Translations under genes and position numbers: made by a program
Notes under the pieces: generated by a model
Told to the model about the DNA's origin: nothing
Seen by the model: only the letters and a program-made list of their open reading frames with translations
Database searches by the model: none
From: Aquipuribacter hungaricus
GTDB taxonomy: Bacteria > Actinomycetota > Actinomycetes > Actinomycetales > JBBAYJ01
Direction of reading: 5' to 3'
Length of the DNA: 64,000 nucleotides
Assembly: GCF_037860755.1 (NCBI RefSeq)
Contig: NZ_JBBEOI010000001.1
Coordinates: 1-64,000 of the forward strand
Shown here: one piece after another, positions 28,621 through 35,909 of the stretch
Numbering within the stretch: the stretch's first letter is position 1
Layout of the letters: each line of letters begins with the position of its first letter

Positions 28621-31067
28621 GCCAGGACGTCGCCCGCACCCCCGCCGGGCCCGGGGGGCTGCTCGACCGGGCGGCCCCGCTGGGGCGCCGCCTGCGCACC
28701 GAGGCGGGCGGCGCGGGCCTCCTGCTGGCCGCCACCCTGGCCGCGCTGCTGTGGGCGAACTCCCCGTGGGGGTCCACGTACGACGCGTTCTGGCACACCG
28801 AGCTCGCCCTGCGGGTGGGCGGCGCGGAGCTCGCCCTCGACCTGCAGCACTGGGTGAACGACGGCCTCATGACGTTCTTCTTCTTCGTCATCGGGCTGGA
28901 GGTCAAGCGCGAGCTGGTCCTCGGCGAGCTCGCCGACCGGCGCCGCGCCGCGGTCCCCGCGGCGGCGGCCCTGGTCGGGCTGGTCGTCCCCGCCCTGGTC
29001 TACGCGGCCTTCACCCTCGGCGACGAGGCGATCACGGCGTGGGGCGTGGTCATCTCCACCGACACCGCGTTCCTGCTCGGGGTGCTGGCGCTGCTGGGGC
29101 CGGCCTGCCCGCCGCAGCTGCGGGTGTTCCTGCTGGCCCTGGCCATCGCCGACGACGTCGGCGCGCTCACGGTGATCGCGCTCTTCTACACCGAGGACCT
29201 GGCGCTGCTCCCGCTCGCCGGGGCGGCGGTCGGCTTCGGCCTCATGCTCGCCCTGCGCGGGCTCAGGGTCTGGCGCGGGCCGGCGTACCTCGTCGTGGGA
29301 GTCGGGGCGTGGGTGGGGATGTACCTGTCGGGCGTGCACCCCACGCTGCTCGGGGTGGCGGTCGCCCTGGCCACGCCGGCCTACGCCCCGCGGCGCGCCG
29401 AGGTCGCCGACGCCGCCTCGCGCACCCGGGCGTACCTGCAGTCCCCCAGCCCCGAGTACGCCGACGCGGCCCGGCTGTCGATCGCCCGGTCCGTGCCGGT
29501 GGGCGAGCGGCTGCAGCAGCTGTGGCGGCCGTGGACGTCCACCGTCATGGTCCCGCTGTTCGCAATCGCCAACGCCGGCGTGCCCCTCGGCGCGGACAGC
29601 CTGCGCGCCGCCGCCGCCTCCCCGGTGACCCTCGGCGTCGTCGCAGGCCTGGTCGTCGGCAAGCTCCTGGGGATCCTCCTGGGCACCGGGCTCGCGGTCC
29701 GGCTGCGGCTCGGCGACCTCGCGCCCGGCATCGGGGGGCTCTACCTGGCCGGCGGCGCCGCGCTGTCCGGCATCGGGTTCACCATCTCCCTGTTCATCGT
29801 CGACCTCGCGCTGGACGACGACGACCTCGCCGACCAGGCCCGGATCGGCGTGCTCGCCGCCTCGGTCCTCGCCTCGGTGCTCGGCGTCGCGCTGCTGCGC
29901 CTGGCCGCCCGCCGCAGCCCCGCCGCGGACGAGCAGCTGGAGCTCGACCCGCCGGTGGACCCCGGCCGGGACCACGTGCGCGGGCCGGTCGACGCCCCCC
30001 TCACCCTGGTCGAGTACGGCGACTTCGAGTGCCCGTTCTGCGGCCGGGCGACCGGGGCCGTCGACGAGCTGCGCGAGCTCCTCGGCGACCGGTTCCGCTA
30101 CGTCTTCCGCCACTCGCCGCTCACCGACGTCCACCCGCACGCGCAGCTGGCCGCCGAGGCCGCCGAGGCCGCGGGCGCGCAGGGCCGGTTCTGGCAGATG
30201 CACGACCGGCTCTTCGCCTCCCAGGACCGGCTGACGAGCACCGACCTGCTCGACCACGCCGCCGCCCTCGACCTCGACCTGGTGCGCTTCGCCCGCGAGC
30301 TGGGCGCCGGCCGGTACCGCCGCCGGGTCGAGCAGGACGCCGAGTCCGGCCGGGCCAGCGGGGTGGGCGGGACGCCCACCTTCTTCGTCCACGGCCGCCG
30401 GCACACCGGGCCGACGGACGCCGCCACGCTGGCCGCCGCGCTGCTCGACGGGGCCGGCCGCGACGGCGGGCCCGGTACCGGCGACGCGGCCGATGGCGGC
30501 GCACCGGACGGCGCACCGGACGGGGGGCGCACGGGCGGCCTGCCGCCGTCACGGGTGCCGCGCGCCGGCAGCGCGGTCGACGACGACATCGCCCAGGTCC
30601 TGGCCGGCCTGCCCGAGCCCGTGCAGGAGACCCCGGACCGCGGCGGCGACCACCCCCGCCTGGACGACGACCGGCTCGCACGGCTGGCGCAGCACGGCAC
30701 ACGCCGGGCGGTGGCCCGCGGCGACGTCCTCTACCGCCCGGGCGCCCCGTCCTACGACCTCGTCGTCGTCCTGTCCGGGACGGTCGCCGTCATCGGCCAC
30801 GTCGAGGGCGGCCCGCCGGTCGTGCGGGTGCACGGCGCACGGCGGTTCCTCGGCGAGCTCGACCTGCTCGGCGGGCAGCCCGTGACGCGCACGACCGTGG
30901 CCCTGAGCAGCGGCGAGGTGCTCCTGGTGCCCCTGCCCCGGCTGCGCGCTCTGCTGGCCGAGGACGCCGACCTGCGCGAGCTCGTGCTGCGGGCGTACCT
31001 GGTCCGGCGCGCGGTCCGCTTCGAGCTGGCGACCGACCGCGCGCCGGCCGGCCGCGGCGAGGGCTGA
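28617..31067 (+). CDS. nhaA: NhaA Na+/H+ antiporter fused to DsbA-like thioredoxin and cyclic-nucleotide-binding domains
   Basis: An 816-residue three-part protein. Residues 1 to about 440 are a full NhaA antiporter (HWVNDGLMTFFFFVIGLEVKRE; ion-binding pair D179-D180 in AIADDVGAL; ISTDTAFLLGVL; GIGFTISLFI) with about 12 helices. Residues 455-620 are a DsbA-like thioredoxin fold (LVEYGDFECPFCGRA, C472-x-x-C475; cis-Pro loop GGTPTFFV). After a Gly/Asp/Pro-rich linker, residues 682-800 form a CNB domain (DVLYRPGAPSYDLVVVLSGTVAV, FLGELDLLGGQP). NhaA-DsbA fusions are known in actinobacteria; the third domain is unusual. The GTG start overlaps a possible leader frame. It would exchange Na+ for H+ at the membrane, with redox and ligand sensing added in the cytoplasm or at the face of the C-terminus. 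Confidence 0.92.
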   Translation: MSQDVARTPAGPGGLLDRAAPLGRRLRTEAGGAGLLLAATLAALLWANSPWGSTYDAFWHTELALRVGGAELALDLQHWVNDGLMTFFFFVIGLEVKRELVLGELADRRRAAVPAAAALVGLVVPALVYAAFTLGDEAITAWGVVISTDTAFLLGVLALLGPACPPQLRVFLLALAIADDVGALTVIALFYTEDLALLPLAGAAVGFGLMLALRGLRVWRGPAYLVVGVGAWVGMYLSGVHPTLLGVAVALATPAYAPRRAEVADAASRTRAYLQSPSPEYADAARLSIARSVPVGERLQQLWRPWTSTVMVPLFAIANAGVPLGADSLRAAAASPVTLGVVAGLVVGKLLGILLGTGLAVRLRLGDLAPGIGGLYLAGGAALSGIGFTISLFIVDLALDDDDLADQARIGVLAASVLASVLGVALLRLAARRSPAADEQLELDPPVDPGRDHVRGPVDAPLTLVEYGDFECPFCGRATGAVDELRELLGDRFRYVFRHSPLTDVHPHAQLAAEAAEAAGAQGRFWQMHDRLFASQDRLTSTDLLDHAAALDLDLVRFARELGAGRYRRRVEQDAESGRASGVGGTPTFFVHGRRHTGPTDAATLAAALLDGAGRDGGPGTGDAADGGAPDGAPDGGRTGGLPPSRVPRAGSAVDDDIAQVLAGLPEPVQETPDRGGDHPRLDDDRLARLAQHGTRRAVARGDVLYRPGAPSYDLVVVLSGTVAVIGHVEGGPPVVRVHGARRFLGELDLLGGQPVTRTTVALSSGEVLLVPLPRLRALLAEDADLRELVLRAYLVRRAVRFELATDRAPAGRGEG

Positions 31068-31079
31068 CGTCGCGGTCTG

Positions 31080-31715
31080 TCAGCCCCCGAAGACGGCGCG
31101 GCCCTGCGTGGCGGAGGTGCCCAGGTCGCTCCTGGGCAGGGTCCGGCCCGCCAGGACGGCCTCGGTCCACGCCGCGGTGGTCGCGACCGCCGCGAAGCTG
31201 GAGTGCAGGAGCACGAGCAGCGTCGCGTGCAGCTGCTCCGCCGAGACCTCGCCCGCCTCGTTGGCCAGGTGGATCGCTCCCGTGGCGTCGGACAGGACCT
31301 CCGCGGCCAGGCCGAGGTCCTCGGCGCCCACGGCCGTGGCGATGTCGCAGTTGTTGGTCATGTAGCCGACGATCGTGACGGTGTCGACGCCCTGCCCGGC
31401 CAGCCACGCGGCGACGTCGGTGCCGGCGAAGACGCTCCCCTTGTCCTTCGACGCCCGCTTCCACGACGGGCGCAGCCGTCGCTCGACCTCCGGGTGCAGC
31501 GACCAGCTCTCGCTGCCCACGGCGAAGACGGGGGCACCCTCGGGCAGCTCGTGCTGCACGACGACCACGGGCAGGTCGTGCTCCGTGGCCACGTCGAGGG
31601 CGGCCAGGACCTGGGCCAGGGTCTCCTCGCGCGGCGGGGCCTGGACCTGCAGCACCCCCGAGAAGTACTCCTGCTGGACGTCGACGACGACGAGGGCGCG
31701 GCGGGGTGCGGTCAC
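31080..31715 (-). CDS. Isochorismatase-family cysteine hydrolase
   Basis: A 211-residue alpha/beta hydrolase of the isochorismatase/nicotinamidase superfamily. The catalytic triad is visible as D12 (LVVVDVQQEYF), a lysine in the SKDKGSVFAGT region, and C123 in MTNNCDIAT. AGGAGAA lies about 6 bases before the GTG start at 31715. The family hydrolyses amides such as nicotinamide, N-carbamoylsarcosine or ureides, and the substrate cannot be assigned. It diverges from an XRE regulator that probably controls it. Confidence 0.9.
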   Translation of the reverse strand: MTAPRRALVVVDVQQEYFSGVLQVQAPPREETLAQVLAALDVATEHDLPVVVVQHELPEGAPVFAVGSESWSLHPEVERRLRPSWKRASKDKGSVFAGTDVAAWLAGQGVDTVTIVGYMTNNCDIATAVGAEDLGLAAEVLSDATGAIHLANEAGEVSAEQLHATLLVLLHSSFAAVATTAAWTEAVLAGRTLPRSDLGTSATQGRAVFGG

Positions 31716-31875
31716 GGCTGTTCTCCTGACGGGGCGGGGGTGGGTCTGTCCTGGTGCCAGCCTGGCGGACGGCGTGCGGGTCGGGGACGTCAGGGCACGG
31801 ACGCCACCCCCGGACCGGCCCGCCGCCCGGTGGAGGGTGCACTGCCAGGGCCTGTCCGCGCGGCGGCCCCCGGCC

Positions 31876-31888
31876 TACCGTCCTCGCA
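31876..31888 (+). promoter_or_regulatory. Leaderless-type -10 element of the XRE regulator gene
   Basis: TACCGT at 31876-31881 ends 6 bases before the ATG and no ribosome-binding site is present. The spacing suits a leaderless mRNA starting at or next to the initiation codon. Confidence 0.45.
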
Positions 31889-32781
31889 TGGACAACCGAG
31901 CCGAGGTCCGCGAGTTCCTCGTCACCCGCCGCGCGAAGATCACCGCCGCGGACGCAGGGCTGCCCGACGTCGGGCAGCGCCGGGTGCCCGGGCTGCGGCG
32001 CACCGAGGTCGCCTCGCTGGCCGGGGTCAGCGTCGAGTACTACGCGCGGCTCGAGCGCGGCGCGATCGCCGGGGTGTCGGCCTCGGTGCTCGACGCGCTG
32101 GCGAGGGCGCTGCGGCTGGACGACGCGGAGCGCACCCACCTGTTCGACCTCGCCCACGCCGCGGACGGCACGAGCGCGCTGCGCCGCCCCCGGCGCCGCA
32201 CCACCACCCGGACCTGGACGCCGCGGCCGAGCCTGCAGTGGGTGCTCGACAGCATCACCACCGGCCCCGCCCTGGTCCGGAACGGCCGGATGGACCTGCT
32301 GGCGGTCAACCCGCTGGGCCGCGCGATGCACTCGACGATGTACGACAGGGTCGCCGCGGGCACCGGGGACGGCCCGCCGAACTTCGCCCGGTACACGTTC
32401 CTCGACGAGGACTCCCGCCGCTTCTACCCGCACTGGGAGACCGCGGCGGACACGGTGGTGGCGATCCTCCGCACCGAGGCCGGCCGCGACCCGCACGACA
32501 GGGTGATGCACGACCTCGTCGGGGAGCTGTCGACCCGCAGCCAGGACTTCCGGCGCCGGTGGAGCTCCCACGACGTCCGCCTGCACGGCGCCGGCTCCAA
32601 GCTGTTCCACCACCCGGCGGTCGGGGAGCTCGACCTGGCCTACGAGAGCATGGACCTGGTGTCCGAGCCCGGCCTGTCGCTCACGGTCTACGCGGCGGAG
32701 CCCGCGTCGCCGACCGCGCAGGCGCTCGCGCTGCTGGCCTCCTGGGCCGCGACGGAGCTCGAGCCGGCCCGCCCGGCCTGA
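31888..32781 (+). CDS. XRE-family regulator with MmyB-like ligand domain
   Basis: A 297-residue regulator of the same type as the one at 22732-23604. The N-terminal HTH (LRRTEVASLAGVSVEYYARLERGAIAGVSASVL) spans about residues 30-66, followed by an MmyB-like ligand domain (PSLQWVLDSITTGPALVRNGRMDLLAVNPLG; FRRRWSSHDVRLHGAGSK). It diverges from the isochorismatase-like gene, its likely target. The ATG at 31888 has no ribosome-binding site but a well-placed -10 motif, so it is probably translated from a leaderless mRNA. Confidence 0.9.
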   Translation: MDNRAEVREFLVTRRAKITAADAGLPDVGQRRVPGLRRTEVASLAGVSVEYYARLERGAIAGVSASVLDALARALRLDDAERTHLFDLAHAADGTSALRRPRRRTTTRTWTPRPSLQWVLDSITTGPALVRNGRMDLLAVNPLGRAMHSTMYDRVAAGTGDGPPNFARYTFLDEDSRRFYPHWETAADTVVAILRTEAGRDPHDRVMHDLVGELSTRSQDFRRRWSSHDVRLHGAGSKLFHHPAVGELDLAYESMDLVSEPGLSLTVYAAEPASPTAQALALLASWAATELEPARPA

Positions 32782-32787
32782 CGCGGA

Positions 32788-32817
32788 GGTCGGCCCCGCC
32801 CGACGGCGGGGCCGACC
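32788..32817. terminator. Bidirectional terminator
   Basis: Perfect 13-bp inverted repeat (32788-32800 with 32805-32817) with a CGAC loop, between the convergent XRE and SDR genes. Confidence 0.78.
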
Positions 32818-32829
32818 GCGGCACCCCGG

Positions 32830-33519
32830 TCAGGCGGCGAGGAACTGGGCGTAGAACGAGCGGGGGTCCGCCGCCAGCGATGCCTTGACCATCACGCTCC
32901 ACCCGTCGACGACGACCTCGAGGTCCCCGGCCTCGACGGCGTCCAGCGTCAGGCGGACGACCTCCGCCGGGTCGGTCTTGGGCCCCTCGATCCCCTTCGC
33001 CATGTCTGTGTCCGCCAGGCCGAGGTGGACCGAGGTGACCTGCGTGCCCTGGCCGGCCAGCTCCAGGCGCAGCGCGTTGCTCATGTTCCAGTTGGCGGCC
33101 TTGGACACGGCGTACGCGCCCGCGCCCGGGTAGGAGAACCAGGACAGCGCGGAGGCGACGTTGACGACCGTGCCGCCGCCGTTCGCGGCGAGGACGGGGG
33201 CGAAGGCGCGGACCATCGACAGCGTCCCCCAGAAGTTCACGTCCATCTCGGCGCGCACGCCCTGCAGGTCGCCGAGCAGCTGGGCGCCGGTCGAGATGCC
33301 GGCGTTGTTGACGAGCAGGTCGACGTCCCCGGCCAGGGCGGCCGCCGCCGCGACGGCGTCGGGGTCGGTGATGTCCAGGGCGACCGGGCGGACGCCGGGC
33401 AGGTCGACGAGCCCGGGGTCGCGGGCGCCGGCGTAGACGGTGGCGCCACGGGCGAGCAGCTCGGCGGCGAAGTGGTGACCGAGGCCGCGGTTGGCCCCGG
33501 TGACGAATGCGGTTGTCAT
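32830..33519 (-). CDS. SDR family oxidoreductase, MerR-controlled
   Basis: A 229-residue short-chain dehydrogenase. The cofactor site TGANRGLG is at residues 7-14, followed by NNAG (LVNNAGIS), the catalytic Ser in VASALSW and YAVSK. The C-terminus is shorter than in FabG. The ATG at 33519 has no ribosome-binding site. A promoter with TTGACC, a 20-base spacer and TAGCGT ends exactly 7 bases before the ATG, so the mRNA is probably leaderless and under MerR-type control by the divergent gene. The natural substrate is an aldehyde or ketone, not assignable. Confidence 0.92.
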   Translation of the reverse strand: MTTAFVTGANRGLGHHFAAELLARGATVYAGARDPGLVDLPGVRPVALDITDPDAVAAAAALAGDVDLLVNNAGISTGAQLLGDLQGVRAEMDVNFWGTLSMVRAFAPVLAANGGGTVVNVASALSWFSYPGAGAYAVSKAANWNMSNALRLELAGQGTQVTSVHLGLADTDMAKGIEGPKTDPAEVVRLTLDAVEAGDLEVVVDGWSVMVKASLAADPRSFYAQFLAA

Positions 33520-33558
33520 GTCTGGGACGCTACGACCTCACGTTGACGTCAGGGTCAA
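33520..33558 (-). promoter_or_regulatory. MerR-type promoter with 20-bp spacer and operator
   Basis: On the minus strand, -35 TTGACC (33553-33558) and -10 TAGCGT (33527-33532) are 20 bases apart. This is the long spacing that MerR proteins correct by DNA twisting. The spacer contains the dyad ACCT-N-ACGT-TG-ACGT-N-AGGGT (33535-33555, plus strand). The SDR ATG follows the -10 by 7 bases. Confidence 0.75.
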
Positions 33559-33584
33559 GTCGAGGTCCGGCGGAGGGGGAGCGG

Positions 33585-33971
33585 GTGCGCATCGGAGAGG
33601 TCGCCGAGCAGGCGGGGGTCAGCGTGCGGGCGCTGCGCTACTACGAGGAGCAGGGCCTGCTGGTGGCCGACCGCAGCGCCGGCGGTCAGCGCCGGTACCT
33701 GCCGGAGGCCGTCGACCGGGTGCGGTTCATCCAGAACCTCTACGCCGCGGGCCTCGGCAGCAAGGCCGTCGTGCGGATCCTGCCCTGCATGGAGGACGGC
33801 GTCCTCACCGACGAGATGCACGAGCGGCTGCTGGCGGAGCGCGCCCGGGTGCAGGAGCAGCTGGACGAGCTGACCACGACGCGCGACAAGCTGGACGACG
33901 TCATCCGGCTCGGGCAGGCGCACCGCGACGGGCCGGGCGGGCCCGTGGGGCGGTGCGCCCCCGACGCCTGA
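33585..33971 (+). CDS. MerR-family transcriptional regulator
   Basis: A 128-residue activator. The N-terminal winged helix (RIGEVAEQAGVSVRALRYYEEQGLL, residues 2-26; QRRYLPEAVDRVRFIQNLYAAGL) is followed by a dimerisation coiled coil (ERLLAERARVQEQLDELTTTRDKLDDVI). A single Cys in RILPCMEDG could take part in sensing, but no metal-site motif is visible. The start is GTG at 33585 after GGAGGGGGA. Its operator lies in the promoter of the divergent SDR, so it probably activates that gene on sensing a toxic or redox-active compound. Confidence 0.92.
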   Translation: MRIGEVAEQAGVSVRALRYYEEQGLLVADRSAGGQRRYLPEAVDRVRFIQNLYAAGLGSKAVVRILPCMEDGVLTDEMHERLLAERARVQEQLDELTTTRDKLDDVIRLGQAHRDGPGGPVGRCAPDA

Positions 33972-34087
33972 CCGCCTGCGCCTGTGGCCGGACGAGCGGG
34001 AGGAGCCGTACGCGCTGTTCCGCACACCCGTCGGTGCGGGGCCGGTGGCCCTGGTCCCCTGACCCGCGGCCCGTCCGCGCCCCCGTC

Positions 34088-34668
34088 TCAGGGGTGCCAG
34101 TAGCCGACCGCGCAGAGCAGCCGGGTCTCGTCGTCCGCGCCCGCGGGGGGCTCGACGGCCGGGGGGAACACGCCCCACTCACGCCACTGCTCCGCGTTCG
34201 GCAGGACGTGCTCCTCCAGGCCCGCGACGACCTCGGGCGGCAGGGAGAAGGGCAGGTCCAGGTGCTCGGCGATGAGCCACGCCTGGAAGGCCCGGTAGGT
34301 CGCGAGGTGGGCGAGGCCCTCGGCCGCGGGGTAGTCGCCGTAGCTGAACCGGACGACCGTCCCGGGTGCGACGCCCCCGCGCACGGCCGCCGTGGCCGCG
34401 TCGTTCAGCGCGTCGTAGGCGCCGACCGGGTCGTCGCCCAGCAGGTCGGCCCCGCGCAGGTCGTCGCCGTCGGCGGCCGACCGGCCTTCGAGGACGCGCG
34501 GGACCCAGGCCTCGTCGTAGGCGTGGGAGGCGAGGACGTCGCGGGGGTGGGGTCAGGCGTCTGGCTCCACTCCTGCGGCACGGGCCGGTCCAGGTCGGCG
34601 GGGGCGACCCGGTCGACGACGCTGCGCAGGGCACGGTCGGAGGCGAGGAAGAGCTCGTCGGTCTGCAT
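34088..34668 (-). pseudogene. DinB/TIGR03086-like protein, frameshifted
   Basis: The first 41 codons from ATG at 34668 read MQTDELFLASDRALRSVVDR and on to EWSQTPDPTP. The frame then breaks in a run of five C (34543-34547). Adding one C restores RDVLASHAYDEAWVP and a continuous sequence to GYWHP at 34088, about 193 residues in all. That is the length and pattern of the TIGR03086/DinB-fold family (mycothiol- and metal-dependent, maleylpyruvate-isomerase-like), with a candidate metal-binding His in LASHAYDEAW. The indel in a homopolymer suggests a sequencing error, although a real mutation is possible. As read, the gene product would be truncated. Confidence 0.8.
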
Positions 34669-34742
34669 GCGGGGACCGTAGGAGCGGCCACCGACACCCC
34701 GGCCCCGGAACAGCCGGGCCGCTCCCCGCGCTGGCACCCGGC

Positions 34743-35909
34743 GTGACAGCCACCAGCACCTCCGCCGCCCGCCCCGACGACCTGGGGGCCTCCTGGCCCG
34801 GCGACCCCGGGACCGACCGGGCGCCCACGCCGGTCCGCACGCCGCCCGAGGGTGCGCACGCCCTCGTCGTGGGGGCCACGGGCATCACGGGGTCCGCCCT
34901 GGTGCGGCAGCTCGTCGAGGCGGGGTGGCGCACCACCGGCCTGTCCCGCCGGCCGCCCGCCGACGACCGCGCCGCGCACGTCGCCGCCGACCTGACGTCG
35001 CGGGCGTCGCTCGAGCAGGCGCTGGCCGGACTGCGGCCCACGCACGTCTTCGTCGGCGCCTGGTCCCGGCAGGAGACCGAGGCCGACAACATCCGCGTCA
35101 ACGGCGGCATGGTCCGGGACCTGCTCGCCGTCCTCGGCCCGCAGGGCTCGCTGCGGCACGTCGCGCTCGTCACCGGCCTCAAGCACTACCTGGGCCCGTT
35201 CGAGGCCTACGGCAAGGGCGAGATGCCGGACACCCCGTTCCTCGAGGACGCCGCCCGGCTCGCCGTCGACAACTTCTACTACGCGCAGGAGGACGAGCTG
35301 TTCTCCGCCGCCGCCGCGCACGGGTTCACGTGGAGCGTGCACCGCTCGCACACCGTCCTGGGCCACGCCGTCGGCAACGCCATGAACCTGGCCGCGACCC
35401 TCGCCGCGTACGCCGGCATCCAGCGACGCCTGGGCCGGCCGTTCGTCTTCCCGGGCTCGCGCGCGCAGTGGGACGGCATCGTCGACCTCACCGACGCCGA
35501 CCTGCTGGCCGACCACCAGCTCTGGGCGGCGACCACGCCGGCGGCCGCCGACGCGGCGTTCAACGTGGTCGACGGGGACGTCGTCCGCTGGCGCCGGCTG
35601 TGGCCGCGGCTCGCCGAGCACCTGGGGGTGGAGCCGCAGGGGCCCGGGGACGACCCGCTGCCGCTGGAGCAGCAGATGGCCGGTGCCGAGCAGGTCTGGG
35701 CCGAGCTCGTCGCCGAGCAGGGTCTGGGCGAGCCCGACCTGTCGCGGGTCGCCTCGTGGTGGCACACCGACGCCGACCTCGGCCGCCCCATGGAGGTCGT
35801 CGCCGACATGACCCGCAGCCGGCTGCTCGGCTGGACCGGCTGGGTGAGCACCGAGCGGGCCCTGCTGCGCCAGGTCGACGCCTACCGCGCGGAGCGCCTC
35901 GTCCCCTAG
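34743..35909 (+). CDS. PRISE-type NAD(P)H enone reductase (SDR)
   Basis: A 388-residue extended SDR. The Rossmann motif is GATGITG (near residue 42). The sequence then shows the PRISE (progesterone 5-beta-reductase/iridoid synthase-like) hallmark TGLKHYLGPFEAYGKG with K147, and NFYYAQED with Y179. These are the two catalytic residues described for plant progesterone 5-beta-reductase, and the numbers happen to coincide. Members reduce activated C=C bonds of enones. The start is GTG at 34743. Its TAG stop shares the palindrome CTAG with the stop of the convergent GAF-EAL gene. The physiological substrate is unknown. Confidence 0.9.
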   Translation: MTATSTSAARPDDLGASWPGDPGTDRAPTPVRTPPEGAHALVVGATGITGSALVRQLVEAGWRTTGLSRRPPADDRAAHVAADLTSRASLEQALAGLRPTHVFVGAWSRQETEADNIRVNGGMVRDLLAVLGPQGSLRHVALVTGLKHYLGPFEAYGKGEMPDTPFLEDAARLAVDNFYYAQEDELFSAAAAHGFTWSVHRSHTVLGHAVGNAMNLAATLAAYAGIQRRLGRPFVFPGSRAQWDGIVDLTDADLLADHQLWAATTPAAADAAFNVVDGDVVRWRRLWPRLAEHLGVEPQGPGDDPLPLEQQMAGAEQVWAELVAEQGLGEPDLSRVASWWHTDADLGRPMEVVADMTRSRLLGWTGWVSTERALLRQVDAYRAERLVP

